From Aliidiomarina sedimenti (lineage in GTDB: Bacteria > Pseudomonadota > Gammaproteobacteria > Enterobacterales > Alteromonadaceae): 64,000 nt of DNA. The notes under the pieces are model-generated. The model made no database searches and was not told the origin of the DNA. It saw only the letters and a program-made list of their open reading frames with translations. Shown here in pieces: positions 50,028 to 58,434 of the stretch. The stretch's first letter is position 1. The number at the start of each line of letters is the position of its first letter. A program made the translations under genes and the position numbers. The stretch lies in contig NZ_PIPN01000001.1 of NCBI RefSeq assembly GCF_003986955.1, forward strand, positions 620,001 to 684,000, given 5' to 3'.

Positions 50028-50698
50028 TTTTTCTCTCCATCCTGAGCTGAAGGCTCCCCATCCTGAGCTGAAGGCTCTCCGTTCTGGGCTGAAGGCAAGT
50101 CAGTCAACCACTGGGCAAAGGTCTGGCAATAGGATTCAACCAGATGCCCGCCCAGTTTGCGTAAGTGTAAACTGACATTTTGCCGGCTGGTTTGTAGCCG
50201 TTCGGCAACCAGATGATGTTCACAGAAGTCGTGGTTAACCCAATCATACAGAACTTCGGCTTGTTTCCGCGTCAGGTTCTGTAAAAGAAAGCTTAAAAAC
50301 GCCGTATTTAGCTGCAATGACTGGTTAGCCGCTGAATGGTCGCTATGCACAGTCAGTTCGCCGCGGCTGGTTAGCTCAAGTCCCCGACCTGAGAGCACAT
50401 ACGCCTGCTGTTGCGCTGTCGCGGACCGCTTAGCCACCGGCCCGTCGCCAATCCCCACCGATAACGTTAATGCGACCCCGTTCGCACGCAGAGTACAGAC
50501 CACCAGCAATGCGGCTTTAATAGCATCCCGGGCCTCTGGCAAAGCCAGTTGAAAGGCATCGCCCCGATAGAGCTCTCCGCGACCTCCGGACTGGGTATGG
50601 CGGTTAATCTGCTGCTGCAGAAGCTGTTGAGCCTGGTTTAGTTGTTGCTCAGATAATTTACTGGAGTGAACCAGGTCACCGGTTAACACGGCAATCAT
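50024..50698 (-). CDS. SatD-like protein with N-terminal palm-like domain and C-terminal HTH
   Basis: The product is 224 aa from the ATG at 50698, chosen because AAAAGGATC lies upstream and the family motif starts at once (MIAVLTGDLVHSS). The frame is open to 50761 without support. Residues 1-120 match SatD-type proteins, with YRGDAFQLAL and LTLSVGIGDG; the pattern is reminiscent of nucleotide-cyclase palm folds, an inference only. Residues 140-205 contain a helix-turn-helix (LVAERLQTSRQNVSLHLRKLG). The C-terminus carries three tandem SAQ(D/N)GE repeats. It is coupled to the DUF3307 gene. Confidence 0.8.
   Translation of the reverse strand: MIAVLTGDLVHSSKLSEQQLNQAQQLLQQQINRHTQSGGRGELYRGDAFQLALPEARDAIKAALLVVCTLRANGVALTLSVGIGDGPVAKRSATAQQQAYVLSGRGLELTSRGELTVHSDHSAANQSLQLNTAFLSFLLQNLTRKQAEVLYDWVNHDFCEHHLVAERLQTSRQNVSLHLRKLGGHLVESYCQTFAQWLTDLPSAQNGEPSAQDGEPSAQDGEKK
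50039..50101. repeat. Three tandem 21-bp repeats in the SatD-like gene
   Basis: Copies at 50039-50059, 50060-50080 and 50081-50101; the first two are nearly identical and the third diverged. They encode repeated GEPSAQ(D/N) at the C-terminus. Because the unit is a multiple of three, copy number can change without shifting the frame. Confidence 0.9.
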
Positions 50699-50759
50699 GG
50701 GCGATCCTTTTAGACTGGGGGTTATACACCATACTCTGATAAAGATACTGCACAAATGC

Positions 50760-50787
50760 AAAAAAGCAAGCTTTTAGGCTTGCTTTT
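50760..50787 (-). terminator. Terminator after the 212-aa exported protein gene
   Basis: AAAAGCAAGC (50762-50771) pairs perfectly with GCTTGCTTTT (50778-50787), and on the minus strand T6 follows. It separates the exported protein gene from the SatD-like gene. A second GCTTGCTTTT copy lies at 50806-50815, next to a 14-bp palindrome AAGCTTTAAAGCTT at 50796-50809. Confidence 0.85.
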
Positions 50788-50856
50788 GAATATGAAAGCT
50801 TTAAAGCTTGCTTTTAAAAAGGCAACCTGTATAGATTGCTTCGTATCCGCTGGGCT

Positions 50857-51495
50857 TTAGTCTTCATAGCCCCAGGGAACCGGCGGCAAATCAACCGGGT
50901 TGGTCAGGTCAAAATCAACCCGAAACTCACGGCCTTCTCGGATCAGGCGATAGCTAAACTGCTGCGGATAAATATACATTTGCCAGATATTGGTGTTAGA
51001 AGCTGGAATACCCTGGGCGAAAAACAACTCTTTTGAATATTGGTCAACCGGAAAAGACTGCGCCCGCTCATATCCTGCCTCCACCGTATGGCCCCCATAC
51101 ATAGTCTGCTCGTCGTAGCTGCAGTCCGCCATGCGATGGTCATGCTTGAGGCTGATACCCGAGCCTGTCTTAGTCAGGATCCAGGTCCGTGAGTGGTTGT
51201 CACCAACATGGAAAGGAATTTCCAGGCGGTTTTCTTCACATACCCGTACGTGCATAATCAGGCGTCCTTCGAAGCCTTCCGCTGCTGGGTTATTCACTGC
51301 TATCTGGCCTTCAAAGGCCTGGCCGCAAAGAGCAGCAAGATGCTCAAAAAATGCATCATGGCTTGGAATAGAAACCACTGGCGCTGGTTTAACGATTTGA
51401 GCACTGGCAGTTGGACTAGCAATAAGGCCAGTGGTTAGTATGGCCGTCGCGCTAAGCGCCAGCAACGGGGTCTTCAATAGTGAAGGTAGGTGCAT
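50857..51495 (-). CDS. Exported hypothetical protein
   Basis: The product is 212 aa with a signal peptide (LLALSATAILTTGLIASPTASA-QI). The mature part starts with a helix ending in FEHLAALCGQAFEGQI, then beta-strands (RLIMHVRVCEENRLEIPFHVG, TWILTKTGSGISLKHDHR) and ends in DFDLTNPVDLPPVPWG. Two or three cysteines could form disulfides. The pattern is conserved among unannotated proteins of marine and soil proteobacteria as far as can be recalled, but no function is known. A terminator follows it. Confidence 0.75.
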   Translation of the reverse strand: MHLPSLLKTPLLALSATAILTTGLIASPTASAQIVKPAPVVSIPSHDAFFEHLAALCGQAFEGQIAVNNPAAEGFEGRLIMHVRVCEENRLEIPFHVGDNHSRTWILTKTGSGISLKHDHRMADCSYDEQTMYGGHTVEAGYERAQSFPVDQYSKELFFAQGIPASNTNIWQMYIYPQQFSYRLIREGREFRVDFDLTNPVDLPPVPWGYED

Positions 51496-51571
51496 GATGT
51501 TAATCTCCTGTTAGTCAACCCCCAGCCTAGCATGCTGGCTGAGGGGCGACTAGCAGCGAGCGGGATAAGCT

Positions 51572-52099
51572 CTATAATGCCTGGGCTATATCACGCAACA
51601 GGCTTTGGTCATCCGGACGTGTAGTGCTTGGGTAGACTCCCAGCACTTCACCATCGCGGCCGACCAGATATTTGTAGAAGTTCCAGCGTGGGGTTTGCCC
51701 GGTCGCCGTAATTAGTTCCGCAAACACCGGATTAACATCCTCACCGCGCACATTCGAGGTAGCCATCATCGGGAATGTTACGCCGTAGTTAATGAAACAG
51801 ACCTCAGCGGTTTCTTCTTCGTCCCCGTGCTCCTGACGAAAACTGTCTGAGGGAAAGCCAACAACCTGAAAGCCTTGTTCGTTGTAGTCTTCATACAATG
51901 CCTGCAAGCCTTCAAACTGACCGGTAAAGCCACATTCACTGGCAGTATTCACCACCAGCGTCACCTTGTCGCGACCCAGCTCACATAAGTCAACGGTCTC
52001 TTCTGAACGCAGCAGGCGTTGCTCACCCTGCAAAGGGCCTTCGCACCCCTGAGCCACGGCATCATTCATCGCCAGCGCAAATAATAAAGATGTAAACAT
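51572..52099 (-). CDS. Glutathione peroxidase-family protein, probably exported
   Basis: The product is 175 aa from ATG 52099, chosen because TAGGAG precedes it and it begins a short signal-like sequence (MFTSLLFALAMNDAVAQG). Family motifs are LVVNTASECGFTGQFEGLQAL, where Cys is the peroxidatic residue, GFPSDSF in place of GFPCNQF, and WNFYKYLVGRDG. The second motif lacks the usual resolving Cys and Gln, so activity or the electron donor may differ. It lies 10 bases after the DUF418 gene and is probably cotranscribed with it. Confidence 0.88.
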   Translation of the reverse strand: MFTSLLFALAMNDAVAQGCEGPLQGEQRLLRSEETVDLCELGRDKVTLVVNTASECGFTGQFEGLQALYEDYNEQGFQVVGFPSDSFRQEHGDEEETAEVCFINYGVTFPMMATSNVRGEDVNPVFAELITATGQTPRWNFYKYLVGRDGEVLGVYPSTTRPDDQSLLRDIAQAL

Positions 52100-52109
52100 A
52101 ATGGTACTC

Positions 52110-53333
52110 CTAAACTGATGTATCCACTCGGCGTGTGCCGGCATAAGTCAGACGCCGCCATACCCACTCCAGCGGCCCCTGACGGAAATGTTGTAAGTAT
52201 AAAGGTAAAACCACCAACTGAACTGCCCAGACGAGCATCACAATCAGTATAAGATGAGAACGTTGCAACAGGCCAAAAAGACCAATATATTGAAACAGAA
52301 TCACTCCAATCAGGGTCTGCATAATATACGCGCTAAACGCCATCCGACCAACCGCTTTCACCCGTTGCATCCAGCCAGCATCGGTTATGCGCAATGCGAC
52401 CAGTCCGAGGATACCGATATAGCCAAGTGCAGTCATCAGTGACCCAAGGTAATTCCATAGTGGCCCGGCAAAACTCACCAGCGCGGAAAATTCAGCCTCC
52501 ACTTGATAATAAACACCATGCGTTGACAGCGCCAGGCCCGGCAGCAGCCAACCAAGCAATTTATAATAGGTAGTCCGTGGTACCTGCAGACTTAACACAC
52601 CAAGTTTGAATAGCGCCATCCCCAATAGCATGTAGCCGAGCACTAGCCACAAGGTACCAAACAACAGCCCGCCGGTTTGCTGCGACAGAATAAATTCGCG
52701 TTGATAGGCAACCCGTTCGGCAAGACCACCCTGCAGAGCTGCTATTTCAGCCGCCAGCTGCTCGGCTTCCGGGGTCCAGAACGCTGCCAGATCGGCTAAA
52801 TCGGCCGGGTCCATCTGTGGCAGTGACAGGTGGACCAGATAAAGTAACAGAGCCGGGATTAAATACAGCGCAACCCCCCAGCGGATCAAACTGGCCACGG
52901 GTTTCGCCCGCCACAGCCAGGCCAGACAGCCCGCTACCGCATACGGGAAAAGAATGTCTCCGTACCAGAATAACCACGCATGCAGCAGACCGAACAACGC
53001 CAGCCAGCCCATTCGGCGAAAGTGCAGCGCGCGCGGCGCCAGCTGACGCGCCTCCGCGCGCTCTGCAAACAACAGAATACCGGCTCCGAACAGCATGCCG
53101 AACATGGCAATAAATTTCTGTTCAGCGAACACCTGGCTCAGGCCCCAGACCCATAAGTCAGCGCTGCTGACCGGGCCCATTGCGACCGGATTGTCACTCA
53201 CCGCCGCCGGTAGACCAAGGGCGACGATATTCAGCAAAAAGATACCAAGCACGGCTATACCGCGAATAACATCAAGCTGCTGAATACGCGGCGCGTGTTC
53301 GCCAGGCATGGCGGTTCCATTTGTTGTCACCAT
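52110..53333 (-). CDS. DUF418 (YeiB-like) membrane protein
   Basis: The product is 407 aa with about ten hydrophobic helices. The N-terminal RIQQLDVIRGIAVLGIFLLNIV and the QKFIAMFGMLFGAG segment are the DUF418/YeiB signature, related to acyltransferase-3-like membrane enzymes. The C-terminal domain contains VGRMAFSAYIMQT. Its transported or transferred group is unknown. It heads a short unit with the glutathione peroxidase gene; the gap to 53441 shows nothing more than a possible promoter. Confidence 0.9.
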   Translation of the reverse strand: MVTTNGTAMPGEHAPRIQQLDVIRGIAVLGIFLLNIVALGLPAAVSDNPVAMGPVSSADLWVWGLSQVFAEQKFIAMFGMLFGAGILLFAERAEARQLAPRALHFRRMGWLALFGLLHAWLFWYGDILFPYAVAGCLAWLWRAKPVASLIRWGVALYLIPALLLYLVHLSLPQMDPADLADLAAFWTPEAEQLAAEIAALQGGLAERVAYQREFILSQQTGGLLFGTLWLVLGYMLLGMALFKLGVLSLQVPRTTYYKLLGWLLPGLALSTHGVYYQVEAEFSALVSFAGPLWNYLGSLMTALGYIGILGLVALRITDAGWMQRVKAVGRMAFSAYIMQTLIGVILFQYIGLFGLLQRSHLILIVMLVWAVQLVVLPLYLQHFRQGPLEWVWRRLTYAGTRRVDTSV

Positions 53334-53440
53334 CGATGACTCTCCTTTTTTCTTATAATTCCTGGTTAGTTACGCCTTTATACCTGTTTTTAGCGGGTAA
53401 ATCCTGTTGCAGCTTCACACAGTCTGGTTAGACTAACCCG

Positions 53441-53785
53441 ATGAACTCACGCAAGCCTTACTTCACTGCCTATCGCTCACATCGTCCGGTCGGCCGGCAG
53501 CAACCGCAACCCGCTGCTGAACTGGCCTACTTTGAGCGCGCTCTCGACCAGCTGCAGCAAGCCCCCGAACGGCTTGCTATTGTTAAGGCAAACCTCGCCC
53601 ACTACGAGCGTCAAAGCCACTTGCCGAAATCAGCAAAAGCCGCTATTAAGCGCTTTCAGTATCTACTGAGCGTAACCGAAGACCCATTGGAAATGCGTCG
53701 TTGGATCCTTGAGGACAGCTATGAAGGGCGTAAATTCCGCCAACTGCCGTTGCTCCTGAAAGGCGTGTGCGACACGCCACTTTAG
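53441..53785 (+). CDS. Hypothetical basic helical protein
   Basis: The product is 114 aa, rich in Arg, Gln, Leu and Pro, and not recognised. After a short basic N-terminus it is mostly helical (LAYFERALDQLQQAPERLAIV, IKRFQYLLSVTEDPLEMRR). The stop overlaps the convergent transporter gene by 4 bases. Strong coding character and a clear gap upstream support it, but no ribosome site stands out. Confidence 0.55.
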   Translation: MNSRKPYFTAYRSHRPVGRQQPQPAAELAYFERALDQLQQAPERLAIVKANLAHYERQSHLPKSAKAAIKRFQYLLSVTEDPLEMRRWILEDSYEGRKFRQLPLLLKGVCDTPL

Positions 53786-54696
53786 CGTGCCCATTGCTCA
53801 TCGGCGGTAAATGACACTGTGTACCACCAACGGTACGGAAAGACCCGAATATCACGGTACAACTCAGCGCGAATGTCATCCTGCTGGTGAATAGAGAGGT
53901 TGCTCTGTGAAGGCTCGACGATAAAGTCTATTTCCAGATACACCGTGCTACCTACTTTCTGTAAACGCAGGTAATAATCTTTAAACGCATAACGCAGCAC
54001 GATCTCCTCAACATGGATCCGCACATCCAGTTCAAGATCATCGGCGACTTTCAGACCCAGCACTTCTTTACCTGCCTCAAGCATCCCCCGTATCGGTATA
54101 CGAATAAAAAACAAGGCGGCCAGAACCAGCATCAGCGGATCGATATACAAGGCAAATCGCTCAAAACCCAACCACATCGCGATAATGGCCAATGCGAAAC
54201 CAAGCGTCAGCATGACGCTTAACCCGGTGTCCAGAAGCCATTCCCGCTGCTCGGCTATAAGCAGGTCAGAATGCTCAGGCTGGGTGCGATTGCGAATAAA
54301 ACGAAAGGCAAGCAGGCACAATACGGAAGCCACCGCCGAGTACACAAACGCCTGATTGAAATCCAGAAAACGACCACCGCTGGCTAAGGTTTCCACCCCC
54401 TCAACAATGGACAAGACACAAAGTCCAAAGATAGCGAGGTATTTAAATACCAGCGTAATCGGCTGAATAATGCTTTTACCAAACGGATACCTGGCCTCAT
54501 TGATGCGCCGGATATAGCGCCCGGCGACCAGGGAAATTAGCGATAAGCCAAGACTGATAAAGCTAAACAGCCCATCGAAAATAATAATCGACGACTGCAG
54601 CCACAAACCAATCGCGGTGCCGGCCACAGCAAATGCCAGCGACATCATCGCGGACATAAAAATCAGTCGATCTTCACTGCTAAAACGGTGCAACAT
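53782..54696 (-). CDS. Cation diffusion facilitator-like transporter
   Basis: The product is 304 aa with about six hydrophobic helices and a C-terminal cytoplasmic domain, as in CDF transporters. IIFDGLFSFISLGLSLISL corresponds to the TM2 region, where the usual metal ligands of HSxxD type are replaced by FDG/FSF residues. Another acidic pair lies in WLLDTGLSVMLTLG (TM5). Metal specificity cannot be stated, and the altered TM2 site may mean a different cation. The C-terminal GSTVYLEIDFIVEP strand fits the CDF dimer domain. Confidence 0.82.
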   Translation of the reverse strand: MLHRFSSEDRLIFMSAMMSLAFAVAGTAIGLWLQSSIIIFDGLFSFISLGLSLISLVAGRYIRRINEARYPFGKSIIQPITLVFKYLAIFGLCVLSIVEGVETLASGGRFLDFNQAFVYSAVASVLCLLAFRFIRNRTQPEHSDLLIAEQREWLLDTGLSVMLTLGFALAIIAMWLGFERFALYIDPLMLVLAALFFIRIPIRGMLEAGKEVLGLKVADDLELDVRIHVEEIVLRYAFKDYYLRLQKVGSTVYLEIDFIVEPSQSNLSIHQQDDIRAELYRDIRVFPYRWWYTVSFTADEQWAR

Positions 54697-54712
54697 TGCT
54701 AATTACCACAGG

Positions 54713-55465
54713 TTAAACCCGGTCGTTTGCCTGCCACTCTTTGATCAACGCCGCGGCGCGGCCTCCCCATAACCGGTAGCCCTGCGCGCTGGGGTGGAAG
54801 CCGTCACTGGCCATGTAGTCAGGAGTAAAGGGGAAATCGACCACCATCATATGAGCAATATTGTCCTGCTGACAATGCGCTCTCATTACTGAATTCAAGC
54901 CCTTGGCCTGCTGGCCCAGATACCATCGCAGCGGTTGCGGCAGAGCCGGAAATACATGCATCGGTGGCACTGCGGTATAGAAAGCACGTTGTACCTTAAG
55001 CCGTCGTTGCAGCTGATAACTTAGCGTCTGCAACTGACATAAAAACTGGTGTCGCTTGGTGCGCCCAGTCACGTCATTCACACCGGCTGAAATTAACGCG
55101 ATATCAAACTCGCCCTCGAGCCGTTTGACCCGTTCAATCAGGTCATCTAGTTTATCCCCATTGCTGGCTTCAAGTTGCCATTCAATGGCCAGGTCATCCG
55201 GCAAATGGCTTACCAGCTGCCCTGCCAGGGCGTCTCCCTGAGCATCGACGCCAACACCTGCTGCGGCAGAGTCACCAAGGATTAGAATGCGCAGTGGCGG
55301 TGTTGTGGGCTGGTTTGTTGCCTTTTCTTTCGACCGGCTGCTACCCTGACGCGGCCCAGATGCCTCGGGCAAGCGCGGCACCTCTTTGCGTACTTTACGT
55401 CCCTGCCAGATTAGTACAGGTAGTAGCAGGATGGTCAAAGTCGGATGAAGCAGAGCAATTTGCAT
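54713..55465 (-). CDS. SGNH/GDSL-family hydrolase, membrane-tethered
   Basis: The product is 250 aa. A hydrophobic N-terminus (IALLHPTLTILLLPVLIW) anchors it, then a basic, Ser-rich linker leads to the catalytic domain. Block I is ILGDSAAAGVGV with the nucleophilic Ser, block III is SAGVNDVTG, and block V is SDGFHPSAQGY with the acid and His. It probably hydrolyses an ester or acetyl group in the periplasm. It is 16 bases upstream of the transporter gene and likely cotranscribed with it. Confidence 0.9.
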   Translation of the reverse strand: MQIALLHPTLTILLLPVLIWQGRKVRKEVPRLPEASGPRQGSSRSKEKATNQPTTPPLRILILGDSAAAGVGVDAQGDALAGQLVSHLPDDLAIEWQLEASNGDKLDDLIERVKRLEGEFDIALISAGVNDVTGRTKRHQFLCQLQTLSYQLQRRLKVQRAFYTAVPPMHVFPALPQPLRWYLGQQAKGLNSVMRAHCQQDNIAHMMVVDFPFTPDYMASDGFHPSAQGYRLWGGRAAALIKEWQANDRV

Positions 55466-55528
55466 TATGATAGTTTAGCTGTAAATCTTCGTGGTGACAG
55501 TAACATAGACCAAATTTAAGGAACTATC

Positions 55529-56800
55529 ATGGCCCACAGCCAACTTGTTCGACATACGTCATTGCCAGGGGCGGTTTTGCTTGGTTTAGGTGCCATTGTC
55601 GGCACCGGCGCCTATGTATCGATCGCGCTTGCCACCGAAATCTCCGGCTCCTGGGTAGTATTTGCGATTCTGATTGCAGCTTTTGTCGCCGCCTGCAACG
55701 GCCTCTCCAGTGCCCAGCTGGCCGCGGTTCATCCAGTCAGTGGTGGTACCTACGAATACGGCTATCAGTTCTTAAACCACTGGGCCGGTTTTACCGCCGG
55801 CTGGCTTTTTGTCGCCGCGAAAAGTGCATCTGCAGCAACCGCCGCGCTAGCCTTCGGCCTTTATCTGTTACCCGCGTTCGGGCTGCCAGCTGGCTTGCAG
55901 GTCCCGCTGGCCCTGTTGCTTCTGTTGCTACTGACGGTGCTGGTAAACGGCGGTATGCGGCGTTCCAATAAAGCCAATCTGGTTCTCGTTGTTATCGGCA
56001 TCAGTGCGCTTGTGGTGTTTTCACTGCACGCCATTGGAACGGCCGACGGCACTCAACGCGAGCAAGTGCTTAATTTTGACTCCAGCATTGCTGAAAGTAT
56101 TGGCTGGCGGGAGTTTCTGGGTGCTGCCGCTCTGCTCTTTGTTGCCTATACCGGCTATGGGCGTATTGCAACCATGGGGGAGGAAGTCAGCAACCCAAAA
56201 CGCACCATTCCACTCGCCATTGTGGCGACTCTGATAGTCACGACGGCGCTCTACCTCCTGGTCGGCTATGCGCTATTGCACACAGACCTGTTCGTTCAGG
56301 GGCTGGCCGACGGGGAACAGGAACTCGCACTGGTTGCACTGACTGAGCAAAGCTGGCTGCGCATCATCGTATTAGTGGGTGCCGCCGTGGCCTTACTGGG
56401 TGTTATCCTTAATCTGATCCTGGGTGTCTCCCGAGTGATCCTGGCAATGGGCCGCCGCGGCGATTTACCGGCTGCTACAGCCAAATTAAACCAACACAAC
56501 ACTTCCTCCCCGAACTCTGTCTATGCTGCCAGCGCGGTGATGATGGTGCTGACCTTACTGGGGGATGTCCAGCTAGCCTGGTCGTTCAGCGCCTTCACGG
56601 TACTGACTTACTATGGCATTACCAACCTCGCCGCCTTGCAGGTCGCAAAAGAGCAGCGTTTCATTCCGAAACTGGTCTCGCTACTTGGCCTGATTAGCTG
56701 TATCAGTCTGGTCTTCTTTATCGACTGGTATGTCTTCGCTGCGGGTTGCCTGTTTATCGCAGTTGGGCTGCTCTGGCACTTTCTGCAACGAAAACCTTAA
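55529..56800 (+). CDS. APC-superfamily amino acid permease
   Basis: The product is 423 aa with about 12 hydrophobic segments. The N-terminal LGAIVGTGAYVSIALA is the unwound helix 1 motif of APC transporters, and AALLFVAYTGYGRIATMGEEV is the conserved helix 6 to 7 region. It would move amino acids, cationic or neutral, by antiport or proton symport. Substrate cannot be assigned. It is monocistronic and divergent from the SGNH hydrolase gene, with a shared 60-bp promoter gap. Confidence 0.92.
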   Translation: MAHSQLVRHTSLPGAVLLGLGAIVGTGAYVSIALATEISGSWVVFAILIAAFVAACNGLSSAQLAAVHPVSGGTYEYGYQFLNHWAGFTAGWLFVAAKSASAATAALAFGLYLLPAFGLPAGLQVPLALLLLLLLTVLVNGGMRRSNKANLVLVVIGISALVVFSLHAIGTADGTQREQVLNFDSSIAESIGWREFLGAAALLFVAYTGYGRIATMGEEVSNPKRTIPLAIVATLIVTTALYLLVGYALLHTDLFVQGLADGEQELALVALTEQSWLRIIVLVGAAVALLGVILNLILGVSRVILAMGRRGDLPAATAKLNQHNTSSPNSVYAASAVMMVLTLLGDVQLAWSFSAFTVLTYYGITNLAALQVAKEQRFIPKLVSLLGLISCISLVFFIDWYVFAAGCLFIAVGLLWHFLQRKP

Positions 56801-56809
56801 GCAGCAGAC

Positions 56810-56843
56810 AAAAAAATAGCAGGCCCTGAGCCTGCTATTTTTT
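56810..56843. terminator. Bidirectional terminator between the permease gene and lysS
   Basis: AATAGCAGGC pairs with GCCTGCTATT around CCTGA and is flanked by A7 and T6, so it serves both convergent genes. It lies 10 bases after the permease stop and 19 bases before the lysS stop. Confidence 0.95.
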
Positions 56844-56861
56844 ATGTCTTACTCGGTCGGC

Positions 56862-58382
56862 TTACTTTTGTGGGCGCATGTGCGGGAACAACAGCACATC
56901 ACGGATCGACGGCGAGTCAGTTAACAACATCACCAGTCGGTCAATACCAATGCCCTGACCTGCAGTCGGCGGCATACCATGCTCAAGTGCAGTCACGTAG
57001 TCTTCATCGTAGAACATGGCTTCATCGTCACCGGCTTCTTTTTGCTGTACCTGTTGCTGGAAACGCTCAGCCTGATCTTCCGCATCATTCAACTCCGAGA
57101 ACCCATTGGCCAGCTCCCGGCCACCAACAAAGAACTCAAAGCGGTCAGTTACAAACGGGTTGTCATCATTGCGACGTGCCAGTGGTGACACTTCCGCTGG
57201 GTAGGCGGTAATAAAAGTCGGTTGCATCAGGCGATGTTCAGCCGTTTCTTCAAAGATCTCGATCTGGATTTTACCCAGACCCCAGGACGGCTTCACTTCG
57301 ATACCCAGTTCGTTTGCCAGTGCTTTGGCGCTGTCCAGGTTATTCAGTTGCGCTTCGGTCACACCCTCGTTGTACTTGATGATCGCATCCAGCACGCTCA
57401 AACGGTCAAACGGCTTACCGAATTCATAGACATCGCCCTGATAGGGTACTTCACTGCTGCCATGCACACGTTCAACCAGGCCACGCAGCAACTCTTCAGT
57501 CAGATCCATCAAGTCATTGTAATCCGCATACCCCCAATAGAATTCAAGCATGGTGAATTCCGGGTTGTGCCGGGTCGACAGACCTTCGTTGCGGAAGCTG
57601 CGATTGATTTCGAATACTTTCTCAAAACCACCCACCACCAGGCGCTTGAGGTAAAGCTCCGGGGCAATCCGCAGAAACAGGTTCATATCCAGCGCATTAT
57701 GATGGGTGACAAAAGGTTTTGCCGCAGCACCGCCAGGGATTACATGCATCATCGGCGTTTCTACTTCAAGGAAGTCGCGATCAGCCAGATAGCGGCGAAT
57801 GTAATCAACCACTTTTGACCGTACCAGGAAGGTATTGCGACTTTCCTGGTTCGCAATCAGGTCAAGGTAACGCTGACGATAACGGGTTTCCTGATCAGCC
57901 AGGCCGTGGAACTTATCCGGTAACGGGCGCAATGCTTTGGTCAGCAAGCGCACATCGTCGACCTGAATCGTCAGCTCACCGGTTTTGGTCACAAACAAAG
58001 TACCACTGGCACCCAGAATGTCGCCTAAATCCCACTTTTTGAATTCTTCGTTGTAAATGCCTTCGGCCAGGTTGTCGCGCGCCACATAAATCTGAATGCG
58101 ACCACTCATGTCCTGCAAGGTGGCAAAGCTGGCCTTGCCCATAATTCGACGGGTCATCATACGCCCAGCGATTTTGACCCGAACGCCCTGCTCTTTCAGT
58201 GCCTCGCCTTCAGTCTCGCCATACTTCTGATGCAGCTCTTTGGCTACCGAGTCACGGCGAAAGTCATTCGGGAATGCATTGCCACGTTCGCGCAGAACTT
58301 TTAATTTTGCTTTGCGCTGGGCGATTTCACCCTGCAGCTCTTCATGGGATGGCGCGTCGTTGCCTTGCGTGTGCTCGCTCAT
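56862..58382 (-). CDS. lysS: Lysyl-tRNA synthetase, class II
   Basis: The product is 506 aa, typical of LysS. The N-terminal OB-fold anticodon-binding domain has [23 protein letters not shown]. Class II motif 2 is [20 protein letters not shown], and motif 3 is [11 protein letters not shown]. It charges tRNA-Lys in the cytoplasm. It lies 52 bases after prfB, the standard prfB-lysS arrangement, and is closed by the bidirectional terminator. Confidence 0.98.
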   Translation of the reverse strand: MSEHTQGNDAPSHEELQGEIAQRKAKLKVLRERGNAFPNDFRRDSVAKELHQKYGETEGEALKEQGVRVKIAGRMMTRRIMGKASFATLQDMSGRIQIYVARDNLAEGIYNEEFKKWDLGDILGASGTLFVTKTGELTIQVDDVRLLTKALRPLPDKFHGLADQETRYRQRYLDLIANQESRNTFLVRSKVVDYIRRYLADRDFLEVETPMMHVIPGGAAAKPFVTHHNALDMNLFLRIAPELYLKRLVVGGFEKVFEINRSFRNEGLSTRHNPEFTMLEFYWGYADYNDLMDLTEELLRGLVERVHGSSEVPYQGDVYEFGKPFDRLSVLDAIIKYNEGVTEAQLNNLDSAKALANELGIEVKPSWGLGKIQIEIFEETAEHRLMQPTFITAYPAEVSPLARRNDDNPFVTDRFEFFVGGRELANGFSELNDAEDQAERFQQQVQQKEAGDDEAMFYDEDYVTALEHGMPPTAGQGIGIDRLVMLLTDSPSIRDVLLFPHMRPQK

Positions 58383-58434
58383 GATGTTTCCTTCAATTCG
58401 TCTCTGATGTCATATAAAAGCAGACAGTGCTGCT

